Positions 45,971 to 59,303 of a stretch of DNA of 64,000 bases are shown in pieces. The DNA lies in contig OZ026833.1 in assembly GCA_964023205.1 (NCBI GenBank), forward strand, positions 37,054,366-37,118,365, in the 5' to 3' direction. Source of the DNA: Lutraria lutraria (lineage: Eukaryota; Mollusca; Bivalvia; Venerida; Mactridae). The notes beneath the pieces are model-generated. The model worked only from the letters and a program-made list of their open reading frames with translations. It did not search any database and was not told the DNA's origin. A program made the position numbers and the translations under genes. The stretch's first letter is position 1. Every line of letters begins with the position of its first letter.

Positions 45971-47340
45971 CAGGTCATGTGAGCTGATGTTGACTGTATA
46001 CGATGTTATCTGATGCAAACTGAAGTTGAAGTTATTTGATGTTGACTGTATACGATGTTATCTGATGTAGACTGAAGTTGAAGTTATCTGGTGTTGACTG
46101 TATATAAATATCACATCCCACATAGGGTGATAGAACGTAATGTTCACCCGAGACAAGTAATGTCGACCGAGGCGTTAGCCGAGGTTGACATTACTTTGTC
46201 AAGGGTGAACATTACGTTCTATCACCCTATGTGGGATGTGATATTTATTTTATTATACCGAACAAAAAAATAATTAAGAAAGACACTAAACTCAACAAAC
46301 ATGTTAACAAATATAACGAAACTATACTAGAAATTGAAACGAAGCTTCTTTCTGACACTATAGTTACTTTTGCGGTCAAAATGTCTACAGCAAAACCGGA
46401 TGTCAAACTACAGGTATATTTTACTAAAGTGTCTAAACTGTCTAGACAAGGTTAGTATTCGATACGACAGAGGTGGATTAAAATTCGACACCCGGTAAAA
46501 TCGCTTGAGCGCGTGAGGGCAGTTTCGTTATGGCAAGCGGGCCGAAATGTAATGTCAGAGGGTAACATTACGGATTGTCACCCTCTGACGTCACATGAGA
46601 CTATAGAATAAATAAGTCACGTGAGGTATAATAATATACGATGTTATCTGGTGTTGATTGTAGTTGATGTTATCTGGTGTTGACGGTATACGATGCTATC
46701 TGATGCAGACCGAAGTTGGTGTTATCTGGTGTTGACTGTAGTAGTTGTTATCTCTGGTTGACTGTATACGATGTTATCTGATGTTGATTGTAGTTGATGT
46801 TATCTGGTGTTGACAGTATGCGATGTTATCCTATGCAGACTGAAGTTGATGTTATCTGGTGTAGACTGTAGTTGATTATATCTAATGCTGTCCTGTAAGT
46901 GATGTTATCTGATGTTGTTTGTAATTAATGTTTTCAGATGTTGACTTATACGATGTTAGCTGATGTTGACTGTATAGTTGATATTACCTGATATTGACTG
47001 AAATTGATGTTAGCTGATGTTGACTGTATGTGTTATTATCTGATGTTGACTGTATGTGTTGTTATCTGGTGTTGACTGTAGTTGATGTTACCTGATGTTG
47101 ACTGTATTTGATGTTATCTGATGTTGACTGTAGTTGATGTTATCTGATGTTGACTGTAGTTGTTGTTATCTGATGTTGACTGTAGCTGATGTTATCTGAT
47201 GTTGACTGTAGTTGATATTATCTCGGGTTGACTGTAGTTGTTGTTATCTGGTGTTGACTGTAGCTGATGTTATCTGATGTTGACTGTAGTTGATGTTATC
47301 TGATGTTGACTGTAGCTGATGTTATCTGATGTTGACTGTA
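45971..47340. repeat. 1370-bp tandem duplication, copy 1
   Basis: Begins 'caggtcatgtgagctgatgt' and includes satellite plus a fold-back element; repeated at 47341-48710 with almost no differences (one seen at 46269 versus 47639). Confidence 0.85.
46104..46634. mobile_element. Fold-back element in satellite, copy 1
   Basis: Opens with a long hairpin: arms of about 44 bp ('aatatcacatcccacatagg' ... inverted ... at 46110-46250) with a second inner inverted repeat ('gtaatgtcgacc' / 'ggttgacattac'). A third stem-loop ('gtcagagggt' / 'accctctgac') is near the right end. The middle has a 74-codon ORF (46231-46455) without recognised domain. Non-autonomous element type unknown. Confidence 0.65.
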
Positions 47341-48710
47341 CAGGTCATGTGAGCTGATGTTGACTGTATACGATGTTATCTGATGCAAACTGAAGTTGAA
47401 GTTATTTGATGTTGACTGTATACGATGTTATCTGATGTAGACTGAAGTTGAAGTTATCTGGTGTTGACTGTATATAAATATCACATCCCACATAGGGTGA
47501 TAGAACGTAATGTTCACCCGAGACAAGTAATGTCGACCGAGGCGTTAGCCGAGGTTGACATTACTTTGTCAAGGGTGAACATTACGTTCTATCACCCTAT
47601 GTGGGATGTGATATTTATTTTATTATACCGAACAAAAGAATAATTAAGAAAGACACTAAACTCAACAAACATGTTAACAAATATAACGAAACTATACTAG
47701 AAATTGAAACGAAGCTTCTTTCTGACACTATAGTTACTTTTGCGGTCAAAATGTCTACAGCAAAACCGGATGTCAAACTACAGGTATATTTTACTAAAGT
47801 GTCTAAACTGTCTAGACAAGGTTAGTATTCGATACGACAGAGGTGGATTAAAATTCGACACCCGGTAAAATCGCTTGAGCGCGTGAGGGCAGTTTCGTTA
47901 TGGCAAGCGGGCCGAAATGTAATGTCAGAGGGTAACATTACGGATTGTCACCCTCTGACGTCACATGAGACTATAGAATAAATAAGTCACGTGAGGTATA
48001 ATAATATACGATGTTATCTGGTGTTGATTGTAGTTGATGTTATCTGGTGTTGACGGTATACGATGCTATCTGATGCAGACCGAAGTTGGTGTTATCTGGT
48101 GTTGACTGTAGTAGTTGTTATCTCTGGTTGACTGTATACGATGTTATCTGATGTTGATTGTAGTTGATGTTATCTGGTGTTGACAGTATGCGATGTTATC
48201 CTATGCAGACTGAAGTTGATGTTATCTGGTGTAGACTGTAGTTGATTATATCTAATGCTGTCCTGTAAGTGATGTTATCTGATGTTGTTTGTAATTAATG
48301 TTTTCAGATGTTGACTTATACGATGTTAGCTGATGTTGACTGTATAGTTGATATTACCTGATATTGACTGAAATTGATGTTAGCTGATGTTGACTGTATG
48401 TGTTATTATCTGATGTTGACTGTATGTGTTGTTATCTGGTGTTGACTGTAGTTGATGTTACCTGATGTTGACTGTATTTGATGTTATCTGATGTTGACTG
48501 TAGTTGATGTTATCTGATGTTGACTGTAGTTGTTGTTATCTGATGTTGACTGTAGCTGATGTTATCTGATGTTGACTGTAGTTGATATTATCTCGGGTTG
48601 ACTGTAGTTGTTGTTATCTGGTGTTGACTGTAGCTGATGTTATCTGATGTTGACTGTAGTTGATGTTATCTGATGTTGACTGTAGCTGATGTTATCTGAT
48701 GTTGACTGTA
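47341..48710. repeat. 1370-bp tandem duplication, copy 2
   Basis: Same content as 45971-47340. The junctions lie within satellite units, as expected of unequal exchange. Confidence 0.85.
47474..48004. mobile_element. Fold-back element in satellite, copy 2
   Basis: Near-identical copy of 46104-46634, moved with the 1370-bp duplication and not an independent insertion. Confidence 0.65.
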
Positions 48711-49215
48711 GTTGTTGTTATCTGATGTTGACTGTAGTTGTTGTTATTTCGGGTTGACTGTATACGATGTTAGCTGATGTTGACTGTATATTTGATATTA
48801 CCTGATATTGACTGAAATTGGTGTTATCTGATGTTGACTGTAGCTGATGTAATCTGATGTTGACTGTAGTTGATGTTATCTGATGTTGACTGTTTGTGTT
48901 GTTGTCTGATGTTGACTGTAGTTGTTGTTATCTGGTGCTGACTGTAGTTGTTGTTATCTGATGTTGACTGTAGCTGTTGTTATCTGGTGTTGACTGTAGT
49001 TTTTGTTATCTCGGGTTGACTATATACGATGTTATCTGATGTTGTCTGTAATGTGATGTTACCCGATGTTGTCTGTAATATGATGTTATCTCATGTTGAC
49101 TGTATAGTTGATATTATCTGATTTTGACTGTATAGTTGATATTATCTGATATTTACTGTCAAGGTGATATTATGTGATGTTGACTGTCAATGTGATGTTA
49201 TATGATGTAGACAAA

Positions 49216-50999
49216 GTCGCTCAATGATACTGGCTGGTGGTTCGACGTTTAACTCCCCGTGAAAAGAATAACTGTCGGAATTTGATGAAATTTCACAATC
49301 GCGAGTACAGTGAAACCCATGTTTGCAACCACCTCCAAATAAAGGTCATCTTTAAATATGCCATTCTTTAAGACCAAAATTACCTCCGAATAAAGTTTAA
49401 CTGTCAATAAAGGCCACATAATGCCTTTCTCAAGGTTGGCCTTTGTTCACATGTTTGATAGTATTACCGATTCTAAATGTATTTGATTAATAAGATATCA
49501 AAGGCTTGTCATCATTGAATTACTTATGCCAGTCAACAAATGTTGTGAACTTGTGAGTTAGTAAAATTGCTTTATTCCGCAGAAGGTAACAAGGTACGAT
49601 TTAATGTCAAAATGCAATCATTACTATAAATATTGAATCAAAACAACCTGATGCATTTAGGTATCAAAAAACACATATATCACCGACAGTATATAATTTC
49701 ATATACATATATCATCAAAATTGTATGTATCACCGACATTTTATATACATATATTACCGGCGTCATAACTAAACTATCGCTTTTGGTCAAATACCAAAAT
49801 AGGTTAAAAAGTTATGCTATTTTCAACAGTACTAATTTATTTCTCAAACTCGTAATATGAAGATTAAGGTGAATATGGTCACAGTTAGTTTGCATGGCTC
49901 TTTAAAATATTTTGGAAATATTGGCAACAATTGATTTAATATCTCCACAGTTTGAGTATCTAAATATATATACTGATATTTGTAGATATAGTTGTTTCGC
50001 GAAGTTCTATTGGCAATGCGTTCTGTTTTTTCTTTTCATTATTGTAAGATATTGAAATGACATAGATAAAAACCCGAGTCCCGGTAATTTTCATATATAT
50101 ATACAATGTAATTTTCAGTGTGAAACGATTCTTTAACACATTTATGTGTCTTGACAAAATATCGCACATACCTACAGGTATTTAGCGTGTTCGCTTTTGT
50201 CCCTTTTTGAGTTACACATATTATTACAATTTATGAAAACATGGTATGTTTGACGTCACAGAAAGCAGTTTGAATATAACACATCTATAATTTTCACAAA
50301 GAATACTTTGTATAATAAGGGACCATTTTCTATCAACACATTTCGTGAACGAACTTCGGATAAAAAAACGTGCTTCACGAATCCGTCTTATTCATTAAAG
50401 CAAACATCTTTTATTGCTGTATTTAACGCACATTCTTTCTTTTGTTATGTATTCAATACCTAATCCAATCACCAACACAAACCAAATATGAACCATATAA
50501 AACGATGTCCAAATGAAGGGAAGTAAATCGAATAATTGGCAAAAGTGCTTGACTGGACTGTCGCCCTTCACAGATTTACAGGTGACATCCGTAATGGCGA
50601 ACATGCTTCATACGGTATTTCGCTATAAGAGCAAAAAATGAAGAAAGCATTTTTTCTGCTTCTTTATACATATACAAATAAGTTTTCATTGTGTTGAGGT
50701 TATTTCCATATTCCCAACAACAAGTTGGCATCTTAAATGAAAAATAGTTCGCGTCACATGTGCATTCATTTGGTATGATATGGTATTTCAACATCAAATA
50801 TGTATTGCATTAAAACATACATGTTTTATAATAAATATATACCATGTCATACAAACTATGATGACGTAAGACATGGTTTAATTAATGTTCAGAAGAGCAC
50901 ATGATACTAGTATTTGGGATGTTATGATGATACAATACTATAAAGGCAATAATAATTGTTTGTTCGTTCATATCGAGTTTACAATAACTCATACATTGT
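49216..50999. other. Non-coding, one doubtful ORF
   Basis: A minus-strand ORF at 50395-50604 (69 aa) has one hydrophobic segment (TSFYMVHIWFVLVIGLGI) and an in-frame stop just before its ATG. It could be a real small exon or chance. Nothing else recognised. Confidence 0.3.
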
Positions 51000-51735
51000 A
51001 TATATAAAACACATTACTAATTTCTACTAAGGTTATTTATGGTAGGCGCTTCTTGTGAAGTTATTTAATGGGCATGTACATGTCCTGTGTTTCGTTTCGA
51101 TATTTTACATGTCAGTTTATTAAAGTCATATCTGGTGGTTATTGTTACACATAGTAACATTTATTCATGGTAGTCATTAGTTTGTGTATAACCAAAACAT
51201 AAAATATATAAAGTATATGCATGTGACGTACATTCTACAGTAGGACTACTGGTAATATAAATGCACAAAAGCGCTTCTATTTCACAATTATTGACCGCGT
51301 AGTCACTAAGTAAAACAAAACAAAAATAATCACATGAGTGATGCAGGAAAGGATAGCAGCTAGATGCAACTAGTATCAGGAAAACTAATTTGCATACGAA
51401 AAAAACACCAGTAGCTGCTAGTTAGCGGCTTCTCATCTGATACATAGCTGCTATTGCTAGCGAGAGGCCGAACAATTGATAAAATAATACGATTTCATTG
51501 ATTAATGTTCATTTATAGAAAACTTACAATTTTTTTTTAATTTGAAGTAGGCCGGTGTTTTAATGTAATACAAATACAGCATTAATAATATGTGAGCTCT
51601 TAGATCCGGTCCTTCTGATTGAGGGGCGTTTCTACAGGATTGTAGGGCTGTGGATCGGCTGCTATGTAACGATCCTATTCGATCCACGAGTCGGGATCAA
51701 CAATGCACAGTTCGAACCACTAATCTATAAAAGAT
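51000..51735. repeat. Inverted repeat arm (partner 57895-58270)
   Basis: The segments 'aaatgcacaaaagcgcttctatttcacaattattga' (51261), 'tttctactaaggttatttatggtaggc' (51023) and 'caacaatgcacagttcgaacca' (51699) recur inverted at 57895-58270. This arm has about 360 extra bases (51320-51685). Confidence 0.6.
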
Positions 51736-54700
51736 ATTTCTAATTTTAATGCTGTTGTCGTCTTAGAATGTTGTTAAAACTGAGTAAAGAGTATAGCGAC
51801 TTTATACGTATATCCTTGTTACAAATAGGCCTACTTATATTTTGTTATAAACAATGGAATGGGTGCGACAAGGGAACGCAAGAAACGCCCCTAAATGCGA
51901 CCTGTACGGCCTTGAACCAAGCTTAGATACTCACCTGTACGGTAAATAATCAATATTTGTGATATTATGTTTCGAATAAACTTTTCTTAGCTTCGCTCAT
52001 AATTGCTGCGATTGGTTACAGCTACGTGCGTAATTCGATTTCCTGTCTATATTTTATCAAGAAAATTCCCATTTTGTATCAAAACTAGTCTAAGAATGTT
52101 CTAAGGTGATAGAAAGCTATCAAAGTTTTCCTTAATGAAATCTGCTGAAGAAAATTGTGTACGTAAATCTGGTTCTAGTCTTATTGTATAAGTATATAAA
52201 CTGACTGAACTAATCTTGACAATGTGACTAGTGCAGCTAAATTTTAAGTTTTATTAATTAAGAAGAAATCGATAGTAAAGATTCTTTGTTTGCAGCACTA
52301 TGTCAGGTCTGGAAATATCAAAATATATGTACTTCAGGACACTATCATATACCAAGGAACATTCTGCTGTATCAGAATATTGAGGTTGCAGTTTTGATAA
52401 ACCATGCAAAAAACAAGTAAACCGTCATTGGTATTAGGTGAAGTATTTGTTTAAAGATGCTTTTAAGTGTGGATGTTAATATAATTACTATTTTTGATGA
52501 ATGGTGGAAGGTTGAACTGGTAGCATTGGTACAGATGTAATTGTATCTGTCTCTCACACTGCAATTTGCCAAAGATAATCCATTAATTCTGTATATTGGG
52601 AATTCATTTCAAAATAACCTTGCAATACATTTGCTGTTTAACATAACAAGACTCATTCAAATGAATCAGGGTTCATTCCTAAAGATCAAAGTCACAGTCC
52701 CAGGTAAGTTAATACATGACAGTTCTTCAAGACTGCTGTTGGTTGGTCATGTAACAAAGTCAACAAATAGCTTCAACAAAGTTTTCCATTAAATGTTAAT
52801 GTGAAAGTCATTTAGTCATAGGTAATGATCACATTGAACTTTGAACATACACACAGGGCTTAAAGTACTCAATGTTTGTAGCTCTAGAGGTGAGTCATAT
52901 GTAACTGATGAACCATATTTACTTTTATTTATGAGATGCTTCGGCTCGTGTTTTAGAAAACAGACGTAGCATCTAAAACTGTATTAATTGAAACTTCACA
53001 GATGGATAGATCCCGCTATAGCAGTGAACAGACGAGCAATGGCACCGCTTGCGTCACTCTTGTGGAATTACTACCCTATGTTTTAGACCAACTATTAGTG
53101 TTGCAGATAACTCTAAAACGAGATCAGTGACCCCCAATTTCTTTTCGCTTAAAATGTTTCTGTTACCATATGCTACGATCATGCAACGTTTTAAAACATT
53201 CTGTTTGATAAGTTTTCATTTTACCAATAGTAATATAATAATGTCTATGTGAAAAATGTAGCAAACTGTAGCAAACGTCTTTAAACAAGTAGTATCGTAG
53301 ACCTATTATATCTATAGTCAAACTTGTTAACGCAGGGCATCGCAGGGAATGTCACAGTATGTTTTTTGGATTATATGTCATTTTGTTCAGTCTATACAAT
53401 TAATGATTGTTTTTAAAAGAATGACCTTACTCTAAGGGTGGTCGGTATCCGGAGGTAGCTTCTAACACCAGGTACTAATGTATATATTATTCATAGTACT
53501 TATTTATTTATTTATTTATCCATTTCGTACACTTAATCGTCGTATAAGCCAGACACATTCACTCATTCGTTTTTTCTAAGTGTCATCTTAAGACATAAGA
53601 CAAGGACACTAGCACAATCAAACCAAAGATCGTATCAAATATATTACTTGTCAGTTACAAAATGACAGCAAACATGGAATATCATGTTTTCTCGAGCTTA
53701 GCGCGAAAGTATATATTTCCTGGATTACAAATATGCACAGGAAGATCGTACAAAACTGTATACGTTCCGTATTTTACGGAAATCCTGGGGGTCATGTTTT
53801 ACTTATTTGTTATGTATTGTTACTTTGGGGCACTAGTATCTTTGGAATATACTGGATTCCGCTCCGTTCATCGGTCGGTCCGTCCGTCTGTATATCTCGG
53901 CTTATTCTTGTTAGAATTCCATTAAAGTAAACTCTGTAATCATTATCAGTTCCAAGTGTAGTTGTGCATGTGCGAAACAACTTTTTCACTCTATACTATC
54001 GTATTGCGTGATATTATTACTCTCTTCAGTTCTGTTCTACTCTGCTCTGCAATGTTCGGTAATGCTCTAGTACATAATTATACTTTGTTCTGATCAGTTA
54101 CACTCTGTAATTCTTTGTTCTAATATGTACAGATATGGTCTTCTCTTCTATGTAATGCACTGCTGTATTCTGCTGTACTTTGCTGTACTTTGCTCAGTTA
54201 TGATTTGCTCTATTCTGTTATGTTTAATTGAGAGAATGACAACACATTTCCGCATACATGTATGTGTTAACACCCCTCGTATATAGTTGGCATTGTCTGA
54301 TATTAAGTGTAATGCATACTCTCGTCGTACAAGAGTAATTAATAGTTTTCCATGAGATATTATTATTCATGAGACTAGCGTATTGTATATCAAATAATAC
54401 CAGTATCTTATGTCAGATAACTTTAGATTATTGCAAAGTAACCAACCATTTTTGTCCGATAAATAATAGTGGTTCTCATCTAAACTTTTATACGTGGTGT
54501 ATAACTCAATTAATGTAAATATAATTAATTATAAGCTTGGTTTTGTTCGTTTATTGTTTATTTTTATATTGATATGAAAATGTTTATATCTGCTTTCATG
54601 ATGTATATTGACTTACCTATGGACTATATTTCATACTATACACCTTCTCCGCCAGACTCTGTCCGCTCCTCCTTGTCTCTCTTGATTTCTTCTCACATTT

Positions 54701-55349
54701 ATAATACAAAAATCGTTATCTAAACTGACTTGCATATCCACCTTTCTTATAATTTAATGTAATTACTAAAGCCTATTTTTGCCTCTTGCTACTGTCATAT
54801 GAGAATTGTATTGTGTTATTTCCAGATCACATGAAATTTGAAATAAACTATCTATCTATCATATTAATTTAGGAAATAATTGTAATATGTTTTGATTTTA
54901 AACCTGATTTTGAATATGTAAGTATTGGTTGAGGTACGAAGACCATGTTATGTACGGTTTTGCTGTACTTATTTGGATGAGATTTAATTGCCACGGAAAG
55001 CATGAGAAATACGCGAGGTGTCATTGCTATAAACGTGGAATTTCATTTTGTGTTTATGGTTTGTATTTAGTTAAGTTAGTAATAGACGAAATGAAATTGA
55101 AAGCAAGTCAATTTAAGTAGGTTTTTATAAAGGTACACAGCTTGAATACACTGGCATGTTTTCTTTTACATGCTTCTAAATGTCTTTTAAAGTTATGTAT
55201 GTAATGTACATAAGTGGTGAGTATGCGATGTGAAAAAAAGTCAAATGTACATAGCAGAATACGAAAATCACCATAAAAACGTGGTTCACGTGGTCTTGTA
55301 TTCTTATACAACTTATGTCAGTATCTGTATTAAGTACAAGAGCGACATA
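51736..55349. other. Non-coding, simple repeats only
   Basis: (TTTA)n at about 53503, a 'cggtccgtccgtc' tract at 53872, and a degenerate 'tctgctntact' region at 54020-54230. ORFs at 52541-52792 and 53662-53925 have no recognised domain or splice support. Confidence 0.4.
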
Positions 55350-56825
55350 TACTTTACAAAAAAAGAAACTTTACATGGGTACTGTTGGTTATAACGTCAC
55401 TCTGAAATAATATAGTGTACGTATGTAAATATTATATGAAACTTGAAGCAATATCAGTGAGTTTGTAATAGTGTCGGTAACGGGTTCCTTCAAAATGAAG
55501 GTCAAATCTGAGGTCAAATGACATAGGGGTCGGTTTCAAAAATCACACAAATGTGAAGAAATGAGTATCAGTCTGAATGCCAATGTGCATTCAGTTGCGT
55601 TGATATCGTGTGTGACCGTCGTTGGCCCTAATGCAGATTGCTATTTTCCTCCTCATGGAATTTGTGAGATGGCGAATGACGTCATTGGGTATGTTCAGGC
55701 ATTCAACAAGGAGGGCATGTCTCAGGTCATTGACACTGTTGATTGGATGATTATTGCGTTCCCGACGCCCAAGCTCATCCAACATGTGTTCTATGGGGTT
55801 TTGGTCAGGCGAAACCGCCGGCGACGGCAAGACGTTGACGTCGTTCTGGGCCACAAACTGTGTCGTAACACAAACTGTGTGGGGCCTCGCGTTGTCCTTG
55901 CTGCAGAATGACTCCCGGACCCCTGATTTTGCATAAATGGGGGAGATTGTTCCTCAGGATGTTCATATACCCTAATGCATTAAGATTGATCGGAATGATG
56001 ACCAAATCTGTTTGATGATTGTCCATTATGTCCGCCCAAACAATGACGCTGCCACCGCCAAACCTGTCTTGTTCCTGCACGCAACATTGGACAAATCTCT
56101 CGTTCGGTCGCCATTACTTTTCGCCATTGTGCTCAGGTCCAGTGCCTGTATCGTCGAGCCTAAGCTAAGCAGGCGGCTCTGTGACGCGCAGTTAGAATTT
56201 GTCCTGTATAAGGTAGACTCGCACGAATTGGTGCTCTATCTTGTCTACGTCGATTGCGTATCGTCTGAGCCGTGACGCTGAGTCGCCGAGCAGTTACCGT
56301 TGCTGGGGTAAAGCGATTACGTAAATGAGTCAAGGTAATGAAGTGGTCGTCTCTACGTGACGTCGCTCGGGGCCTACCTGATCTCGACCTATCCGTAACG
56401 GACCCAGTAGTTGCATACTGAGTTGTCAGGTTGTGAATTGTTTGTCTAGAACATCCAAAATGAAAAGCAACGTCATTTACAGACGTGCCGGCTCAAAGCA
56501 TACCGACAGCCTGATTTCCCTGATCTTCAGATATTGTAAATTGTAAACAATTTTGTGTTTTCGTGTCAGTGATAAAGAGTATGTGCGACTGTGTAAAAAA
56601 ACAATTGAAATCAAACCTGGATAGGTCAACACGAGGTAAGTGATCAAAACCGGAAGTGAAGAGCGTGCTAGCCCGTGCACGGTAGAATTGCACGAAATCT
56701 TGGATCAATGTACTCTCTATACTCAGGCCATTAAGTAAATATCGCTAACGTTCACATAAAGTCAACGTTAACCCTCTAAAACAGGGCATGAAGTATGTAA
56801 AGTTTCTTCTTTTTTTTGTTAAGTA
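55350..56825 (-). mobile_element. Tc1-like transposon, inactive
   Basis: Inverted ends 'tactttacaaaaaaagaaac' (left) and the inverse of 'tacttaacaaaaaaaagaag' (right), each continuing to 'aactttacat', with TA at 55348-55349 and 56826-56827. Contains a decayed transposase on the minus strand. Confidence 0.8.
55590..56480 (-). pseudogene. Tc1-like transposase remnant
   Basis: Minus-strand pieces in two frames: RFGGGSVIVWADIMDNHQTD (about 56010-56070) matches the 'G-G-G-S-V-M-V-W-G' core, and VSPDQNPIEHMLDELGRR (about 55760-55815) carries the conserved N-P-I-E-H third catalytic motif. The region upstream is out of frame with several stops. Confidence 0.8.
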
Positions 56826-56827
56826 TA

Positions 56828-57894
56828 TTTTATCATAACTAAAATCAACGGGTTGCATAGTTACTATATTAATTTATGCGACATACGGGCGTGAATCCGT
56901 TCATGACTTTTGTATTTTATATATTGCCCATTACGTCTCATTAATGGCATAGGGTCTAAAACTGTGGCGGGTTATTGAGTATTAATGCAAATATGAGTAA
57001 GATTAAATGGACTATTCGGTCTCAACCAGCAAAATGTGAATCGTTTTTTCAATGATATCTCCAAAAACAACATTTTCACGTGTAAGTTTGGAACTCGTAC
57101 GATAGATTACGAATTGTCGTTGATGTTTGACGTATGGAAATCACTACATTCATGTTTAGGTTAGTTTCGCGTAATTCCACGTAATATCATGAATTATTGA
57201 CATACGTATTAACTTATTAGTTGTTACACTGTACATGTATACTAAAAAATGCGTTTAATAGTCAAAATCAATAATTGATTGACTTCTAATGGCCAGTTGT
57301 CTGTTAGGATCTAGTTCTTTTACATCAAATATGTCAGCTTTATTCCAGTTATATTAAAATCGCCACTTGATAGAGTATGGAAGACTCTGTGCAAATGGCT
57401 ATAATGTTTAGATACTTCAGAATCATAACGTGTAACTTTTTCTTCATGTATGAGATATTGCATTCTGTATAAGTTGAGTATACAAAGGGGCAGGTAATGC
57501 AGACTACATAATTATGCTAATTGTTGAACTACTTTTGGTGATCAGATGGGAAACATAAATCAAAGTACTGAAAGCACATGTAACGTGAACAACTTTAACA
57601 ATTACATGGCTGGTGTAGAATAGCGTAGTACATGTACTTTGGTTCGCATCAAAATTATTATACGCGAACTATCGTTCAGTTTCCAAAACTCAGCCCAATA
57701 TTAAACTCACCCTACAAAGAAATTCAACTTCTGACTACTTTGTAGTTCCGAACAACAGCAGAACCTTCATAGCTTTGATTTAATCTTGAATATTTTCACT
57801 TTTATTTCCCGAAAAAGCGAATAGACTGCGGCCTTTAGGAAGCTACACCCCTGATTCACCACTTTGGCTGAAAACATGACAATCGAGTACGAAA
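56828..57894. other. Non-coding, nothing recognised
   Basis: AT-rich without supported gene or repeat. Confidence 0.4.
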
Positions 57895-58270
57895 ACTATA
57901 AATATTTTTATAGATTCGTGGTTCGAACTGTGCATTGTTGAACACAGGTTGCTAACTCCACAGTCAATAATTGTGAAATAGAAGCGCTTTTATGCATTTA
58001 TATTACCATTAATCGACTTTATATATTTTATGTTTTAATTATACACGAGCTAATGACCTGAATGAAATGTTACTATGTGTAAACAATGACCACAAGCTAT
58101 GAATTTAATAAACTGACATTTAAAATATCCAAACGAAACCCAGGACATGTATATGTCCATTAAAAAATACACAAGCGCTGCAGAGTAAAGTAGGCCTACC
58201 ATAAATAACTTTAGTAGAAATTAATCAATAAGTTATAATTTTCTATATTAATTTGTATATACAATGTATA
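57895..58270. repeat. Inverted repeat arm (partner 51000-51735)
   Basis: Contains 'tcaataattgtgaaatagaagcgcttttatgcattta', the inverted counterpart of 51261-51297, with flanking similarity on both sides. Confidence 0.6.
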
Positions 58271-58284
58271 AGTTATAGCACCGA

Positions 58285-58532
58285 CCCGCCTCCGTGATCA
58301 AGTGGTTAAGGTCGCTGACTTCAAATAACTGTAACCTCTCACTGACAGAGGGTCGTGGGTTCGAGCTCCGCTACCAACCATGTCTCGTTATATGAGAAAG
58401 TAGGCAGATGTTTACAGAGGTTGGGAATCTAATACTGGTTCTTCCCAGGAATGATAGTTAGGTGAACTGTGTGCCTCATATGACTATGACTGATGAAAAG
58501 GGGCGTAAAACTAGATATAAACAAACAAAAGA
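58285..58532 (+). mobile_element. tRNA-derived SINE, most complete copy
   Basis: Head 'cctccgtgatcaagtggtta' (A box), 'gggttcgagctccgc' (B box), body with 'gagaaagtaggcagatg' and 'ggttaggtgaactgtg', and tail 'aaaaggggcgtaaaactagatataaacaaacaaa'. Other copies: 1590-1916, 20808-21078 and the tail at 44630-44690. Confidence 0.8.
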
Positions 58533-58749
58533 TAATAACCTCAAAACAACGCATACTAATTGTATAATTATGTATAAAGAAGCAGAAAATTGTTTTTCTT
58601 TTGTTCCTCTTACAGTGAGAAAATTGTCTTAAGCGAGTTCGTCACAATGGTTGCATGTCATCTGTAAATCTTTAAAGGCATAGGTGCTCGAAGTCAGGAA
58701 TTGTTGTTTTTTTCGGCAATTTTGCCCTTTTCATATGTAATATTACCCA

Positions 58750-58875
58750 AACTTTAATAACTCGGTCGTATTTTCTCCAAATATTGACTTTTGTAAATTA
58801 CTCCAAAATGGGTCGGGTAATCTGAAATTTACAAAAGTCAATATTTGGAGAAAATACGACCGAGTTATTAAAGTT
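58750..58875. repeat. Perfect 50-bp palindrome with 26-bp spacer
   Basis: 58750-58799 and 58826-58875 are perfect inverted copies (starting AACTTTAATAACTCGGTCGT). The spacer is unrelated. Directly adjoins the inverted repeat arm at 58928. Confidence 0.9.
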
Positions 58876-58927
58876 AGAAGATATAAAATAGTTCTTTAGT
58901 TATACCTGAGAAAAGCTAGAATACGCA

Positions 58928-59130
58928 GCTTGTCTGGAAATAATAATTCTATTCCTAATGCTAAAAGTCATGACATACAGTGAGAAATTACAAGCTACTG
59001 CACATTTTGATAACCCAAACAAATTCAGTGCCTTCAGCGCTTTGATCTGTGTACTGTCAACTGTGTAAAAACATCTCAGTTTGTAATCTCGCTACTCTCA
59101 GAGACAATATAAAGTGTTCCTGAATTACTT
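58928..59130. repeat. Inverted repeat arm (partner 61965-62610)
   Basis: Shares in inverse orientation 'ctctcagagacaat', 'caaattcagtg' and 'taatttctcacygtatgtcatga' with 61965-62170, and 'attaggaataga' with 62568-62580. Confidence 0.6.
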
Positions 59131-59303
59131 CACTGAATGAAACAAGTTTCAATATGCAGTAAATTTTGTCACATTACATCAACAGTTTTGTGCGGAAGAA
59201 TACTTCATTATAATACATGTTAGTTTTACATTTAAATTGCCAAAACCACACCATGCTTTCGAAATCTACAGAATCCAGCAATATATCTTTTACATGTTTT
59301 ATA

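Larger units (their letters stand above)
45355..49215. repeat. Satellite of about 24-27-bp units (GATGTTGACTGTAGTTGATGTTATCT)
   Basis: A degenerate array of 'tgatgttgactgta' plus a variable 'gttgatgttatc' or 'tacgatgttatc' half, broken by two copies of a fold-back element. Homogeneity is highest at 47090-47340 and 48460-48760, lowest at the edges. No coding content. Confidence 0.9.

Noticed and set aside
46231..46455. 74-aa ORF duplicated at 47601-47825
   Set aside because: The second copy comes from the 1370-bp duplication, so its conservation is not evidence of selection.
45355..49215. CRISPR-like array
   Set aside because: Units are degenerate satellite repeats without constant repeats and unique spacers, in an animal genome.
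50395..50604. 69-aa ORF with one hydrophobic segment
   Set aside because: Could be a small exon, but no splice sites or family match; left unannotated as a gene.
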